This document shows, piece by piece, positions 35,901-44,689 of a stretch of DNA of 64,000 bases. This stretch comes from Flavobacterium pisciphilum (GTDB lineage: Bacteria > Bacteroidota > Bacteroidia > Flavobacteriales > Flavobacteriaceae), in contig NZ_JAJJMO010000001.1 of the NCBI RefSeq assembly GCF_020905345.1, positions 62,001-126,000 on the forward strand, in the 5' to 3' direction. The notes beneath the pieces are model-generated. The model did no database searches and was not told where the DNA came from. It saw only the letters and a list, made by a program, of their open reading frames with translations. Each line of letters begins with the position of its first letter. The first letter of the stretch is position 1. The translations under genes were made by a program, and so were the position numbers.

Positions 35901-36111
35901 ATTGGCTTTATCATCAGGAGTTGGTGCAGTAGGTAACCGTTCAATTGGTATGGGTGCTGTAGGTGGAATGTTAATAGGAACAATTTTTGGAGTATTTGTA
36001 ATTCCGATATTGTTTATTATTTTCCAAAGCTTACAAGAAAGAATCTCTGGAAAACCATTTACAGAGCAACAATCAGATGTTACACTTTTAGACGAAGAAA
36101 ATGAAAAATAA
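32941..36111 (+). CDS. RND-family multidrug efflux permease (HAE1 type)
   Basis: 1056 residues, the length of AcrB-like trimers. Twelve transmembrane helices with two large periplasmic loops. TM4 carries the proton-relay aspartates in GIVVDDAIVVVEAV, and the conserved GLLAKNAILIVEFA of TM10 supplies the lysine. The start MLKTFIERPVLSTVISI is standard. It drives drug or metabolite export by proton antiport with the adjoining adaptor and channel. It overlaps the channel gene by 11 bases. Confidence 0.95.
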   Translation: MLKTFIERPVLSTVISILITILGVLGLMSLPIEQYPEIAPPTVQVTATYTGANAETVLNSVVIPLEEEINGVEGMTYMTSSAANDGSAKISVYFELGVDPDIAAVNVQNRVSRATSKLPQAVVQTGVTTLKSQTSALMFFALYSNNKDFDETYIQNYAKINLVPKLQRVKGVGQINVFGAKDYSMRIWINPEKMAAYNISPRDIQAALQEQNVEAAPGKFGENADGIYEYVIKYKGRLSEIKDYEDIVIKSTGNGNFVHLKDVATVELGAFNYGNKNLAMGQQGVAVGVFQTSGSNAQDIITEVMSILDDAKPDFPKGIDYVIPYNTKTFLDASIEKVISTLIEAFILVFIVVFLFLQDFRSTLIPAIAVPVAIVGTFFFLQVFGFSINMLTLFAMILAIGIVVDDAIVVVEAVHAKLDEGVKSAKEATISAMSEITGAIISITLVMSAVFIPVSFLSGPSGVFYQQFAITLAIAILISAVNALTLSPALCALFLKPHEDSEHHEKNFKDRFFIAFNTSFDRMNNKYVKSLGFLARKKWVAITGLLAFCAITIFLFQTTPSGFIPNEDRGIIFADLTLPPGTTIEKTQKAVNELDSILASMDIVESRMSVVGFSLLNSVNGGSYAFSVIKLKDWEHRKEANQSVDAVVGELFGRTAHFKDAKALFFTPPSVQGFGSADGFELKIQDKGDDDWTTVSKVSNEFLGELMKRPEIQYAVTNFNPNFPQYQMDINVERAKNAGVSVSEIFNTMQGYYGGLYTTDFNKFGKQYRVMIQAKPSERATLESINTIYVKNAAGQQVAINQFVDFKRIYGPEAVARFNLLKAVNVNGKAKPGYSSGDAIRAVQEVAAQHLPKNYTYEFSGMTREEILAGSQAAGVFLLSLIFVYFLLSAQYESYLVPLSVLLSLPVGIAGAIGFVKLAGLENNIYFQVALIMLIGLLAKNAILIVEFAIQRRRHGMDLTQAAIEGAKARLRPILMTSLAFIFGLMPLALSSGVGAVGNRSIGMGAVGGMLIGTIFGVFVIPILFIIFQSLQERISGKPFTEQQSDVTLLDEENEK

Positions 36112-37504
36112 TGTATATAAAATAGTAACAGTTGTCTTTACGGCAACTGTTATGCAATCCTGCTTCGTTGCAAAAGAATACGAAAGACCAAAGGATATTA
36201 AAACGGAGAACTTATATAGAACCGAAGTGGTTTCTAAAGACAGTACTTCAATGGCAAATCTTTCTTGGGATAAAGTTTTTACAGATCCTATTTTGCAAGG
36301 TTATATTAGAAAAGGATTAGAGAATAACTTAGATATTCGAATTGCAATGCAAAATATTGCAGCTGCCGAAGCGTTAATGAAACAAGGAAAAGCAGGGTAC
36401 TTCCCTACTCTTTCAGTTGGTACAGATTGGACACATCAACAGTTATCAAAAAACAGCCAATTTGGAGCTTTACTTCAAAATCGTAGTACTGATCAGTATC
36501 AGATAAGTGGTACTCTAGGTTGGGAAGCTGATATTTGGGGGAAAATTAGAAGTAATAAACGTGCAACAAGTGCAGCTTATTTACAGACTACTGCTGCAAA
36601 CCAAGCTGTTAAGACACAATTAATTGCTGATATTGCTGCAACTTACTATCAGTTAATTGCTATAGATGAGCAAATTAAATTATCAGAAGAGACTTTGATC
36701 AACAGAACCGAAAGTGTTGAAGCGATAATTGCTTTGAAAGATGCTGGAAATGTAACCGAAGTTGGAGTTAAACAAACAGAGGCTCAGAAATATGCAACAG
36801 AAATTATCATCGCTGATTTAAAAGTGAACACGATTCTTTTTGAAAATAAAATGAGTATTCTTTTGGGTGTAGCTCCTACTAAAGTTGAAAGAAGTAGTTT
36901 TGAAGCTCAAAAAACACAACCAGAGATTACACTTGGTGTACCTGCAACTTTATTAAGAAACAGACCTGATGTAATTGCTGCAGAATATAATTTGATTTCA
37001 AATTTTGAAAGAACCAACGTTGCAAGAAGTAATTTTTATCCAACATTTAAAATTACTGCAACTGGAGGATTACAAAGTATTGATCTTAAAGAATGGTTTA
37101 GTTCAAATTCATTTTTTGCAAATATTGTAACAGGATTAACACAGCCAATCTTTAATCAACGTTTGAATAAAACAAATCTAGAAATAGCTAAGTCAAATCA
37201 AGAAGTTGCATACATACAGTTTGAGCAATCTTTACTTAATGCAGGAAGAGAAGTTTCAGATGCATTAGCGCAATATAATAACGAAACCCAAAAAATTGTA
37301 ATTCGTCAGAAACAAGTAGATGCTTTAAAAGTAGCTACAGATTATTCAGATGAATTATTGAAATATGGTTTAGTGAATTATCTAGAAGTTCTTACTGCAA
37401 AAGACAATGCACTGAATGTAGAATTAACTTTAATAGATAATAAATTTTCACAATACAATGCCATTATTCAATTATATAGAGCCCTTGGTGGTGGATGGCA
37501 ATAA
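36101..37504 (+). CDS. TolC-like outer-membrane efflux lipoprotein (NodT type)
   Basis: 467 residues. Lipobox MQSC with C21, then two OEP repeats (coiled coils and beta barrel; NLDIRIAMQNIAAAEALMKQGKAGYFP, the repeated TLLRNRPDVIAAEYNL and GLVNYLEVLTAKDNAL). It forms the exit duct of the RND system. It overlaps the permease gene by 11 bases and is followed by a strong terminator, closing the operon. Confidence 0.94.
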   Translation: MKNNVYKIVTVVFTATVMQSCFVAKEYERPKDIKTENLYRTEVVSKDSTSMANLSWDKVFTDPILQGYIRKGLENNLDIRIAMQNIAAAEALMKQGKAGYFPTLSVGTDWTHQQLSKNSQFGALLQNRSTDQYQISGTLGWEADIWGKIRSNKRATSAAYLQTTAANQAVKTQLIADIAATYYQLIAIDEQIKLSEETLINRTESVEAIIALKDAGNVTEVGVKQTEAQKYATEIIIADLKVNTILFENKMSILLGVAPTKVERSSFEAQKTQPEITLGVPATLLRNRPDVIAAEYNLISNFERTNVARSNFYPTFKITATGGLQSIDLKEWFSSNSFFANIVTGLTQPIFNQRLNKTNLEIAKSNQEVAYIQFEQSLLNAGREVSDALAQYNNETQKIVIRQKQVDALKVATDYSDELLKYGLVNYLEVLTAKDNALNVELTLIDNKFSQYNAIIQLYRALGGGWQ

Positions 37505-37540
37505 GATTTCATAATTAGGTTACTTATTAATTTTTATATT

Positions 37541-37582
37541 AAAACCACTGAATATTTTTATATTCAGTGGTTTTGTTTTTTT
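37541..37582 (+). terminator. terminator of the RND operon
   Basis: AAAACCACTGAATA (37541-37554) pairs with TATTCAGTGGTTTT (37561-37574), followed by G and a T run. It closes the gbsR-RND operon. Confidence 0.92.
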
Positions 37583-37675
37583 ACACTAAAAATTATCATA
37601 ATATTAATAAATAGCCGTTTTAAAAAGAACTAAATTGCCACTTAGATTTAACAATTTTGAACAAGCTATATAATT

Positions 37676-39229
37676 ATGGATAAGATAAAAATACTTTGGG
37701 TTGATGATGAAATCGACTTATTAAAGCCACACATACTATTTTTAGAGAAAAAAAATTATGCAGTAACGACATGTAATAACGGTCTTGATGCAATTGCAAT
37801 TTTTGAAGAGGACAATTTTGATATTGTTTTTCTTGATGAAAATATGCCAGGAATGAGCGGATTGGAGACACTTTCTGAGATGAAAGAAAAAAAATCAACC
37901 ATTCCGATGATTATGATTACCAAAAGTGAAGAAGAATATATCATGGAAGAAGCCATCGGGTCTAAAATAGCCGATTACCTTATTAAACCCGTGAATCCAA
38001 ATCAGATTTTATTAAGCTTAAAGAAAAACTTAGACCATTCAAGATTAATTTCTGAAAAAACAACATTAGACTACCAAAAGGAATTTAGAAAAATTGCTAT
38101 GGAAATGGCAATGGTCAATTCTTATGAAGACTGGATTGAGTTGTATAAGAAGTTGATTTTTTGGGAATTGGAGCTTGAGAATATTAATGATCAAGGAATG
38201 ATTCAGATTTTAGAATCTCAAAAAGTTGAAGCTAATTCACAATTTGGGAAATACATAGAACGCAATTATGAAGACTGGTTTGCACCAAAAGCGGATAAAC
38301 CAATTCAATCGCATACCCTGTTTAAAGAATTAGTAGTTCCGGAAATTAAAAAGAAAGACAAGCCAATTTTGTTTGTAGTAATAGATAATTTACGCTACGA
38401 CCAATGGAAATCATTTGAGAAAGTAGTAGGTAATTATTATAAGTTAGAAAAAGAAGTTCCTTATTTCTCCATACTTCCTACGGCTACACAATATGCTAGA
38501 AATGCAATATTTTCAGGTTTGTTGCCTATTGAAATGGAAAAGCAATTTCCTGAGTATTGGAAAAATGATGTAGAAGACGGAGGGAAAAATTTATTTGAAG
38601 CTGAATTTTTAAGTGCGCAACTAAAACGCTTGGGATTAAATATAAAAGAAGATTATTTTAAAATCACCAATCTAGCAAGTGGAAAAAAATTAGCTGAAAA
38701 TTTTAAAGCACTTAAGAACAATGATCTTGTTACGGTGGTTTACAATTTTGTGGATATGTTATCGCATGCTAAAACTGAACTAGATGTTGTAAAGGAATTG
38801 GCTTCAGATGACAAAGCCTACCGATCGCTGACATTGAGCTGGTTTAAAAATTCTCCTTTGTTAGAAATTATACAGCAAGCTCAGCACTTAGGTTTTAAAT
38901 TAATTCTTACTACAGATCATGGGACAATTAATGTAAAAAACCCATCCAAAGTGGTTGGAGATAAAAATACAAGTTTGAACTTACGTTACAAAACTGGGCG
39001 TAGCTTGACGTACGAGCAAAAAGATGTGTATGTTGCAAAAGAACCTAAAAAAATAGGATTACCTGCCATAAATATGAGTAGTTCGTTTATTTTTGCAAAA
39101 AATGATTTGTTTTTGGCTTATGTGAATAATTACAATCATTATGTGAGTTATTATAAAAATACCTATCAGCATGGTGGAATTTCCTTAGAAGAAATGATAA
39201 TCCCATTCTTGATATTTAACCCTAAATAA
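37676..39229 (+). CDS. porX: PorX response regulator / PglZ-like phosphodiesterase of the type IX secretion system
   Basis: 517 residues. CheY-like receiver (about 1-120; D10/D11, phospho-acceptor D54 in FLDENMPG) fused to a C-terminal alkaline-phosphatase-fold PglZ domain (about 200-510). Its metal-site motifs are VIDNLRYDQW, ATQYARNAIFSG, NFVDMLSHAKTELD, TTDHGTI and QHGGISLEEMIIP. PorX is known from Porphyromonas and Flavobacterium as a T9SS regulator that hydrolyses oligonucleotides and interacts with PorY and PorL. No other por gene lies in the window. Confidence 0.96.
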   Translation: MDKIKILWVDDEIDLLKPHILFLEKKNYAVTTCNNGLDAIAIFEEDNFDIVFLDENMPGMSGLETLSEMKEKKSTIPMIMITKSEEEYIMEEAIGSKIADYLIKPVNPNQILLSLKKNLDHSRLISEKTTLDYQKEFRKIAMEMAMVNSYEDWIELYKKLIFWELELENINDQGMIQILESQKVEANSQFGKYIERNYEDWFAPKADKPIQSHTLFKELVVPEIKKKDKPILFVVIDNLRYDQWKSFEKVVGNYYKLEKEVPYFSILPTATQYARNAIFSGLLPIEMEKQFPEYWKNDVEDGGKNLFEAEFLSAQLKRLGLNIKEDYFKITNLASGKKLAENFKALKNNDLVTVVYNFVDMLSHAKTELDVVKELASDDKAYRSLTLSWFKNSPLLEIIQQAQHLGFKLILTTDHGTINVKNPSKVVGDKNTSLNLRYKTGRSLTYEQKDVYVAKEPKKIGLPAINMSSSFIFAKNDLFLAYVNNYNHYVSYYKNTYQHGGISLEEMIIPFLIFNPK

Positions 39230-39270
39230 TTAGGGTTTTAATCACAGCATTTAATTAGCATTAGTCAAAA

Positions 39271-39278
39271 TAATTTTG
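39271..39278 (+). promoter_or_regulatory. -7 promoter motif of tsaE
   Basis: TAATTTTG matches TAnnTTTG, 23 bases before the ATG. There is no clear TTG at -33. Confidence 0.45.
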
Positions 39279-39301
39279 CTTTAAAAATATATAAATATAA
39301 A

Positions 39302-39709
39302 ATGGAAGTTACTTTTTCGTTAGATCAAATTCAGGAAGTTGCAGAACAAATTTTAGCACAAAACCCAAATAAAATTCTCCTATTTAATGGAGAAATGGGT
39401 GCTGGAAAAACAACATTAATTAAACAGTTATGCAAAACTCTTGGAATTGAGGATGCTACAAGTAGTCCAACTTTTTCTTTAGTTAATGAATATAAAACTA
39501 ATGATAATCAAACAGTTTATCATTTTGATTTTTATAGATTGAATCATGAAACTGAAGCTTTGGATATGGGAGTTGATGATTATTTGTATTCTGGAAATTG
39601 GTGTTTTATAGAATGGTCAGAAAAAATTCCAAGTTTAATTCCAGAACAACATTCAGTTGTTACAATTGAATTATTGCCAAATGGAAAACGTTTATTAAAA
39701 CTTGTTTAG
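39302..39709 (+). CDS. tsaE: tRNA (adenosine(37)-N6)-threonylcarbamoyltransferase complex ATPase subunit
   Basis: 135 residues. P-loop GEMGAGKTTLIK (about 30-41), SSPTFSLVNEY and the HFDFYRL motif, plus the late FIEWSEK. TsaE powers t6A formation on tRNAs with the TsaB/TsaD pair. It follows porX by 72 bases and precedes ald by about 100. The TsaC-type protein that provides the threonylcarbamoyl donor is elsewhere in the window (50939-51559). Confidence 0.95.
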   Translation: MEVTFSLDQIQEVAEQILAQNPNKILLFNGEMGAGKTTLIKQLCKTLGIEDATSSPTFSLVNEYKTNDNQTVYHFDFYRLNHETEALDMGVDDYLYSGNWCFIEWSEKIPSLIPEQHSVVTIELLPNGKRLLKLV

Positions 39710-39794
39710 TTTTAAAATTATTAGTTCTTTAAGCTATGCGTATTAGCCCTGATAATACTGTTTTATTAAAAACTTTTTACGTAATTTGTACTCT

Positions 39795-39802
39795 TAATTT
39801 TG
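39795..39802 (+). promoter_or_regulatory. -7 promoter motif of ald
   Basis: TAATTTTG matches TAnnTTTG, 8 bases before the ATG at 39811, so the leader would be very short. Confidence 0.55.
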
Positions 39803-39810
39803 TATAAACA

Positions 39811-41010
39811 ATGTCAATAACGATAACTCCATTTACGAAACAAGATTTGTTGCCTCAAGAAGAAAAACTTGAAATTGGTAGATACAAACGAGAACTGTTC
39901 ATTGGAATTCCTAAGGAAACAAGTTATCAGGAGCGCCGTATTTGCTTAACACCAGATGCAGTAAACTCGCTTACCTACCAAGGTCATAGAGTTATGATAG
40001 AATCTGGTGCGGGCGAAAGTTCAAGTTATACAGACAAAGAATATAGTGATGCAGGTGCAGAGGTAACAAAGGATACTAAGCGGGTTTTTGGTTGTCCGAT
40101 GTTGCTAAAGGTTGAACCACCAACGATTAACGAAATTAAGTTGATGAATGCGGAAACGATTTTAATATCTGCGATTCAATTAAAAACTAAGAAAAAAGCT
40201 TATTTCGAAGCTTTAGCACAGAAAAGAATTACTGCATTAGCTTTTGAATATATAAAAGATGAAGATGGCTCCTATCCTGCTGTAAAATCATTAAGCGAAA
40301 TTGCAGGAACTGCATCAATACTAATTGCCGCTGAATTAATGATTACGGATGAGATTGGAAAAGGATTGCTGTTTGGTAATATTACTGGCGTTCCTCCTAC
40401 TGATGTTGTTATTTTAGGAGCTGGAACTGTAGGTGAATTTGCTGCAAAAACAGCTATAGGTCTTGGAGCAACAGTTAAAGTTTTTGATAATTCAATTACT
40501 AAATTACGCCGTTTACAAAACAATCTTAATCAACGTGTTTTTACATCTACCATACAGCCAAAAGCATTATTAAAAGCGCTAAGGCGTTGTGATGTTGCAA
40601 TTGGAGCTATGCGTGGAAAAGAGCGTTGTCCAATTGTTGTTACTGAAACAATGGTGGAGCACATGAAAAAAGGTGCGGTAATTGTAGATGTAAGTATAGA
40701 TACTGGTGGTTGTTTTGAAACTTCAGAGGTAACAACACATGAAAAACCAACTTTCATTAAAAGTAATGTTTTACACTATTGTGTTCCTAATATCCCATCA
40801 CGCTATTCTAAAACAGCCTCACTTTCAATAAGTAATATCATTACCCCTTATTTATTGCAAATTGCAGAAGATGGAGGAATTGAAAGTGCTATAAGATGTA
40901 ATAAAAGTTTAAAAAATGGTGTTTATATGTATCATGGTATTTTAACCAACAAAGCTATAGGCGAATGGTTTGATTTACCTGATAATGACATCAATTTACT
41001 TGTTTTTTAA
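39811..41010 (+). CDS. ald: alanine dehydrogenase
   Basis: Reversible oxidative deamination of alanine with NAD+. 399 residues. The AlaDH/PNT N-terminal domain starts at residue ~28 with FIGIPKETSYQERRICLTPDAV; the NAD domain has VVILGAGTVGEFAAKTAIGLGATV. A ~27-residue N-terminal extension before the family core is present here. It is a single-gene unit with a short-leader promoter. Confidence 0.94.
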   Translation: MSITITPFTKQDLLPQEEKLEIGRYKRELFIGIPKETSYQERRICLTPDAVNSLTYQGHRVMIESGAGESSSYTDKEYSDAGAEVTKDTKRVFGCPMLLKVEPPTINEIKLMNAETILISAIQLKTKKKAYFEALAQKRITALAFEYIKDEDGSYPAVKSLSEIAGTASILIAAELMITDEIGKGLLFGNITGVPPTDVVILGAGTVGEFAAKTAIGLGATVKVFDNSITKLRRLQNNLNQRVFTSTIQPKALLKALRRCDVAIGAMRGKERCPIVVTETMVEHMKKGAVIVDVSIDTGGCFETSEVTTHEKPTFIKSNVLHYCVPNIPSRYSKTASLSISNIITPYLLQIAEDGGIESAIRCNKSLKNGVYMYHGILTNKAIGEWFDLPDNDINLLVF

Positions 41011-41031
41011 GGCAACTTTAGTGTACCTTTG
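41000..41031 (+). promoter_or_regulatory. promoter of the DUF4258 gene
   Basis: TTG (41000-41002), 21 bases, then TACCTTTG (41024-41031), matching the Bacteroidetes -33/-7 pair. It overlaps an in-frame TTG at 41029 and so shows that translation starts at the ATG at 41047. The -33 box lies inside the end of ald. Confidence 0.7.
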
Positions 41032-41046
41032 CCAAAAATAAAATTC

Positions 41047-41430
41047 ATGAAGTTTGTACATCGTTTTGCTTATTATTTAGTTGGTTTAGTTATTGGATCT
41101 TTCTTTGTAGCCCTTGTGTTTAGTGGTAAAGATACGCGTTGTAATTATTTTCCAAATGCAAGAGTTTTAAATGATCTAAGAAATAAACCATTTCACTATT
41201 CAGATGAAGCTTCTAAAGTTTTGACAGAAAAATGGATTGATACATCAGATATTAAAAACACATTACAATTTGGTGATGTAGATTTTGATAAAAGTAATAT
41301 AGAATATAAAAAAGGGAAATTATACGTTATTGAAGGTAAAACTTTGAAGAATCAAGAAGTAGTACTTAAAGTAATAAATTACCCTGGAAAAGCTGTTCTA
41401 GAATCTATAGAAAAAAAACAGGCTAATTAA
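41047..41430 (+). CDS. DUF4258-domain membrane-anchored protein
   Basis: 127 residues from the ATG at 41047. One transmembrane segment (about 7-25), then a small domain with RNKPFHYSDEASKVL, IKNTLQFGDVDFDKSN and KGKLYVIEGKT. The arrangement matches the DUF4258 proteins found next to ald in Flavobacteria. The domain is probably outside the membrane. Function is unknown. An upstream TTG start is excluded by the promoter that covers it. Confidence 0.85.
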   Translation: MKFVHRFAYYLVGLVIGSFFVALVFSGKDTRCNYFPNARVLNDLRNKPFHYSDEASKVLTEKWIDTSDIKNTLQFGDVDFDKSNIEYKKGKLYVIEGKTLKNQEVVLKVINYPGKAVLESIEKKQAN

Positions 41431-42098
41431 AGCCATTTGATTTCAGGAATCTTCTTCGATTTTAAATAAGTATTTGTTTTAGTAAAATGTTTGTTCCCAA
41501 ACCATTTACCTTGATTTGCACTCATAGGCGATGGATGACCAGATTCTAAAATATAATGTTTTATAGTATCTATTTTACGGCCTTTCTTCTGAGCAAATGC
41601 ACCCCATAATAAGAAAACTACATTTTCCTTTTTATCAGATATTGCTTGGATTACTGCATCTGTAAACAAATTCCATTTTAAATGTTTATGACTGTTTGGG
41701 GTATCTTTTCGAACAGTTAATGAAGCATTTAAAAGTAATACGCCTTGTTTTGCCCAAAATTCTAAATTACCAGAGGTTGGCATAAATACAGAATCAAAAT
41801 CAGTATTTAATTCTCTGTAAATATTGCGCAATGAAGGAGGGATTTTTATATCGTCATTTACCGAAAAACTCAAGCCATTAGCCTCCCCTGTTCCATGATA
41901 TGGGTCTTGTCCGATGATGACAACTTTTATATCTTGAAAAGAGCAATGATTAAATGCAGAAAAAATCAAATCAATTGGAGGGTAACAAATTTGGTTTTTG
42001 TATTCTTCTTCAACTGATAGTATTAGATCGTTAAAATATGGTTTAGCTATTTCATCTGATAATACTGTTTGCCAATCTGGATTGAGGTTGATTTTCAT
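41427..42098 (-). CDS. ung: uracil-DNA glycosylase
   Basis: Removes uracil from DNA in base-excision repair. 223 residues, family 1: catalytic D65 in GQDPYHGTGEANGL, LLLNASLTV, FLLWGAFAQKK and the late HPSPMSAN (HPSPLSA in most enzymes) histidine loop. It overlaps the convergent DUF4258 gene by 4 bases. Confidence 0.97.
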   Translation of the reverse strand: MKINLNPDWQTVLSDEIAKPYFNDLILSVEEEYKNQICYPPIDLIFSAFNHCSFQDIKVVIIGQDPYHGTGEANGLSFSVNDDIKIPPSLRNIYRELNTDFDSVFMPTSGNLEFWAKQGVLLLNASLTVRKDTPNSHKHLKWNLFTDAVIQAISDKKENVVFLLWGAFAQKKGRKIDTIKHYILESGHPSPMSANQGKWFGNKHFTKTNTYLKSKKIPEIKWL

Positions 42099-42172
42099 TT
42101 CAATAAATTTTACTACAAATTAAGGAAAGTTTTTTGCAAAGTACCAATTAATACTACTATTTAGTTTCAAAA

Positions 42173-42201
42173 CTTTGTAACTTTGAAGCTTTACAACTTA
42201 T
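42173..42201. repeat. 8-bp-period repeat (CTTTG-N3) upstream of mutS2
   Basis: CTTTG, CTTTG, CTTTA and CTTAT begin at 42173, 42181, 42189 and 42197, exactly every 8 bases. The unit TAACTTTG also matches the -7 promoter consensus, so the repeat may supply the promoter of mutS2. Confidence 0.65.
42178..42185 (+). promoter_or_regulatory. -7 promoter motif of mutS2, within an 8-bp repeat
   Basis: TAACTTTG matches TAnnTTTG, 24 bases before the ATG at 42210. It overlaps an in-frame TTG at 42183, which is therefore not the start. Confidence 0.45.
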
Positions 42202-42209
42202 GTTATAAT

Positions 42210-44375
42210 ATGATATCTATTACTGATAAAACATTACAAGATTTACAATTCCCTACAGTGCTCGAAACTATTTCGGACATTTGTAATACTGATATAGGTA
42301 AACAAAAAGCCTTAGAAATAACACCATTCAGAGACAAAGAAACTTTGATGCAAGCACTTATGCAAACATCAGAATATGTTTCGTCTTTCCAAAATAATAA
42401 TGCAATTCCAAATCATGGGTTTGATGCAATCAGCTACGAAATAAAATTTTTAGCAATTGAAGATAGTTTTCTTGAAGTTGGAAGTTTTAGAAAAATTGCA
42501 ACCCTCTCATCTACAGTTAATTTTTTATTGAATTTCTTAAAAAAATTCGATGATTATTATCCGAACTTAAATGTTAGAGCTTCACAAGTTGAATTCACTA
42601 AAGAAATTATTTCTCAAATAGATGTAGTTGTAGATAAATATGGAGAGATAAAAGATAATGCCTCTCCCGAATTATCAAACATTCGCAGAGATATGAATTT
42701 GGTTCGCGGAAAAGTAAATCAAAGTTTTGGTGTGGCCTTAACACAATATAATAGTTTAGGTTATCTAGATGATATTAAAGAAAGTTTTGTACAGAACCGT
42801 AGGGTTTTAGCTGTTTTGGCTATGTACCGTCGTAAAGTAAAAGGCTCTATTTTAGGAAGTTCTAAAACTGGAAGCATAGCTTATATTGAACCTGAAACTA
42901 CTTTACAATACTCTAGAGAATTAAGTAATTTAGAATATGAAGAAAAAGAAGAGATCACTCGTATTCTAAAACAATTGTCAAATGCAATTCGTCCGTATTT
43001 GTCTTTGTTGATTGAATATCAAGCTTTTTTAAGTGATATCGATGTTATTGCTGCGAAAGCAAAATATGCTAATAAGATAAATGGTATTTTGCCAACAATT
43101 ACTGAAGAGCGTCGTTTGTATTTTAGAGATGCTTTTCATCCGATTTTGTATTTAAACAACAAGCAGAAGAAAGAAATTACGCATCCGCAAACAATTGAAT
43201 TAAAGCAAGATAATAGAATTATTGTTATCTCTGGACCTAATGCTGGAGGTAAAACAATTTCTCTAAAAACGGTTGGATTGTTACAATTAATGTTGCAATC
43301 GGGAATGTTAATTCCTGTACATGAGCGAAGTGAAACATTTTTATTTGACAGAATCTTAACTGATATTGGTGATAATCAATCTATTGAGAATCATTTAAGT
43401 ACCTATAGTTATAGATTGAAGAATATGAACTATTTCCTTAAAAAATGCAATCGTAAAACTATGTTTTTGATTGACGAGTTTGGAACGGGTTCAGATCCTG
43501 AATTAGGTGGAGCTTTGGCAGAAATATTCTTGGAAGAATTTTACCATCGTGAAGCCTTCGGAATTATAACCACGCATTATTCTAATCTTAAGATTCTTGC
43601 AAATGAATTGCCTCATGCAACAAATGCAAATATGCTTTTTGACGAAAAATCTTTAGAGCCGATGTATAAATTAGTTCTTGGTCAAGCGGGAAGTTCGTTT
43701 ACATTTGAAGTTGCATTAAAAAATGGAATTCCATATGGTTTAATTAATCGTGCGAAAAAGAAAATTGAAATTGGAAAAGTTCGTTTTGATAAAACTATTG
43801 CCACGTTACAAAAAGAGCGCTCAAAATTAGAAAAGACTTCTTTGAATTTAAAAGAAGAAGAAACTAGAGCTCGTGCCGAAAGTAATAAAATGGAGAATAT
43901 AAATGTCAAGATAAAACAAAAATTAGAAAGCTATCAGGAATTATATGATAGCAATCAAAAGACAATTTACATTGGACAAAAAATTGAAGATATTTCGGAG
44001 AAGTATTTCAATAATAAAAATAAAAAAGAATTGATTGGTGAGTTTTTGAAGATTATAGAAATTGAAAATTCAAAAAGAAAAAAAGCTACTCCTAAAGAAA
44101 CTAAAGCAATAATTGAAAAGAAAAAAGAAGTTATAGCTGAAGTAACTGTTCAAGTTGAAGAAATTCGAAAAGAGAAAAAAGAGAAGAAATTAAAAGCTGT
44201 TGTCGAAAAACCAAAAGTTATTTTAAAAGTTGGTGATCGTGTTCGAATGTTAGACGGAAGATCGGTAGGAAGTATTGATGCTATCGAAAAAAATAAAGCT
44301 ACAGTAAATTACGGAATTTTCACCTCAAAAGTTAGTTTGGAGGAATTAGAATTTGTAGAAGCAGCTAAAAAATAA
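42210..44375 (+). CDS. mutS2: MutS2-family ATPase without an Smr domain
   Basis: 721 residues from the ATG at 42210. The clamp/core region is followed by the ABC ATPase: Walker A SGPNAGGKTISLKT, the MLIPV segment, Walker B MFLIDEFGTGSDPELGGALAE, then a long coiled coil (about 520-640) and a C-terminal KOW-like VGDRVRMLDGRSVGSID. MutS2 proteins rescue collided ribosomes or suppress recombination; many end in an Smr nuclease domain, which is absent here. The short C-terminal form appears to be complete, not truncated. Confidence 0.92.
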   Translation: MISITDKTLQDLQFPTVLETISDICNTDIGKQKALEITPFRDKETLMQALMQTSEYVSSFQNNNAIPNHGFDAISYEIKFLAIEDSFLEVGSFRKIATLSSTVNFLLNFLKKFDDYYPNLNVRASQVEFTKEIISQIDVVVDKYGEIKDNASPELSNIRRDMNLVRGKVNQSFGVALTQYNSLGYLDDIKESFVQNRRVLAVLAMYRRKVKGSILGSSKTGSIAYIEPETTLQYSRELSNLEYEEKEEITRILKQLSNAIRPYLSLLIEYQAFLSDIDVIAAKAKYANKINGILPTITEERRLYFRDAFHPILYLNNKQKKEITHPQTIELKQDNRIIVISGPNAGGKTISLKTVGLLQLMLQSGMLIPVHERSETFLFDRILTDIGDNQSIENHLSTYSYRLKNMNYFLKKCNRKTMFLIDEFGTGSDPELGGALAEIFLEEFYHREAFGIITTHYSNLKILANELPHATNANMLFDEKSLEPMYKLVLGQAGSSFTFEVALKNGIPYGLINRAKKKIEIGKVRFDKTIATLQKERSKLEKTSLNLKEEETRARAESNKMENINVKIKQKLESYQELYDSNQKTIYIGQKIEDISEKYFNNKNKKELIGEFLKIIEIENSKRKKATPKETKAIIEKKKEVIAEVTVQVEEIRKEKKEKKLKAVVEKPKVILKVGDRVRMLDGRSVGSIDAIEKNKATVNYGIFTSKVSLEELEFVEAAKK

Positions 44376-44689
44376 GTAAAAATAGTAAAAACCGAAATAA
44401 AGAGATTTAAATAAGTATCTTTTAGAATACGGGAATTAAGATGGGTAAATAGAAAAAATCGCTTAAATGTCATTTATGAAAGCTGTTTTTTATTTGTAAA
44501 ATTTATGGAATAACTAATTTCTATAGATATTAATAATAAAGGATGAGTTGTGTTTAAAAATCCTTTTTTATCATTCTTAAACAAGAGGAAAGTTTCATAA
44601 AGCTAAAAGCAAAAATATAGATTTCATTTTCATCAAAATAACTAGATTGAGGTAAACTTAAAATCTTAAAAACGGAAACAAATTAAATA
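44376..44689. other. 314-base gap without a gene
   Basis: The gap between mutS2 and the DCC gene is about 75-80% A+T, with no ORF, no clear hairpin terminator, no exact TAnnTTTG motif and no member of the 8-bp repeat family. I see nothing in it beyond the untranslated ends of both genes. Confidence 0.6.

Noticed and set aside
39743..39780. Second Flavo-1-like RNA starting TAGCCCTGATA
   Set aside because: Only the first 11 bases match; the closing segment and inner stem are missing, so it may be a decayed half copy or chance.
41029..41046. TTG start 18 bases before the DUF4258 ATG
   Set aside because: The TTG lies inside the -7 promoter motif TACCTTTG, so it is not in the mRNA.
42183..42209. 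TTG start adding 9 residues to MutS2
   Set aside because: It overlaps the TAACTTTG promoter motif and the 8-bp repeat; the family N-terminus begins at the ATG at 42210.
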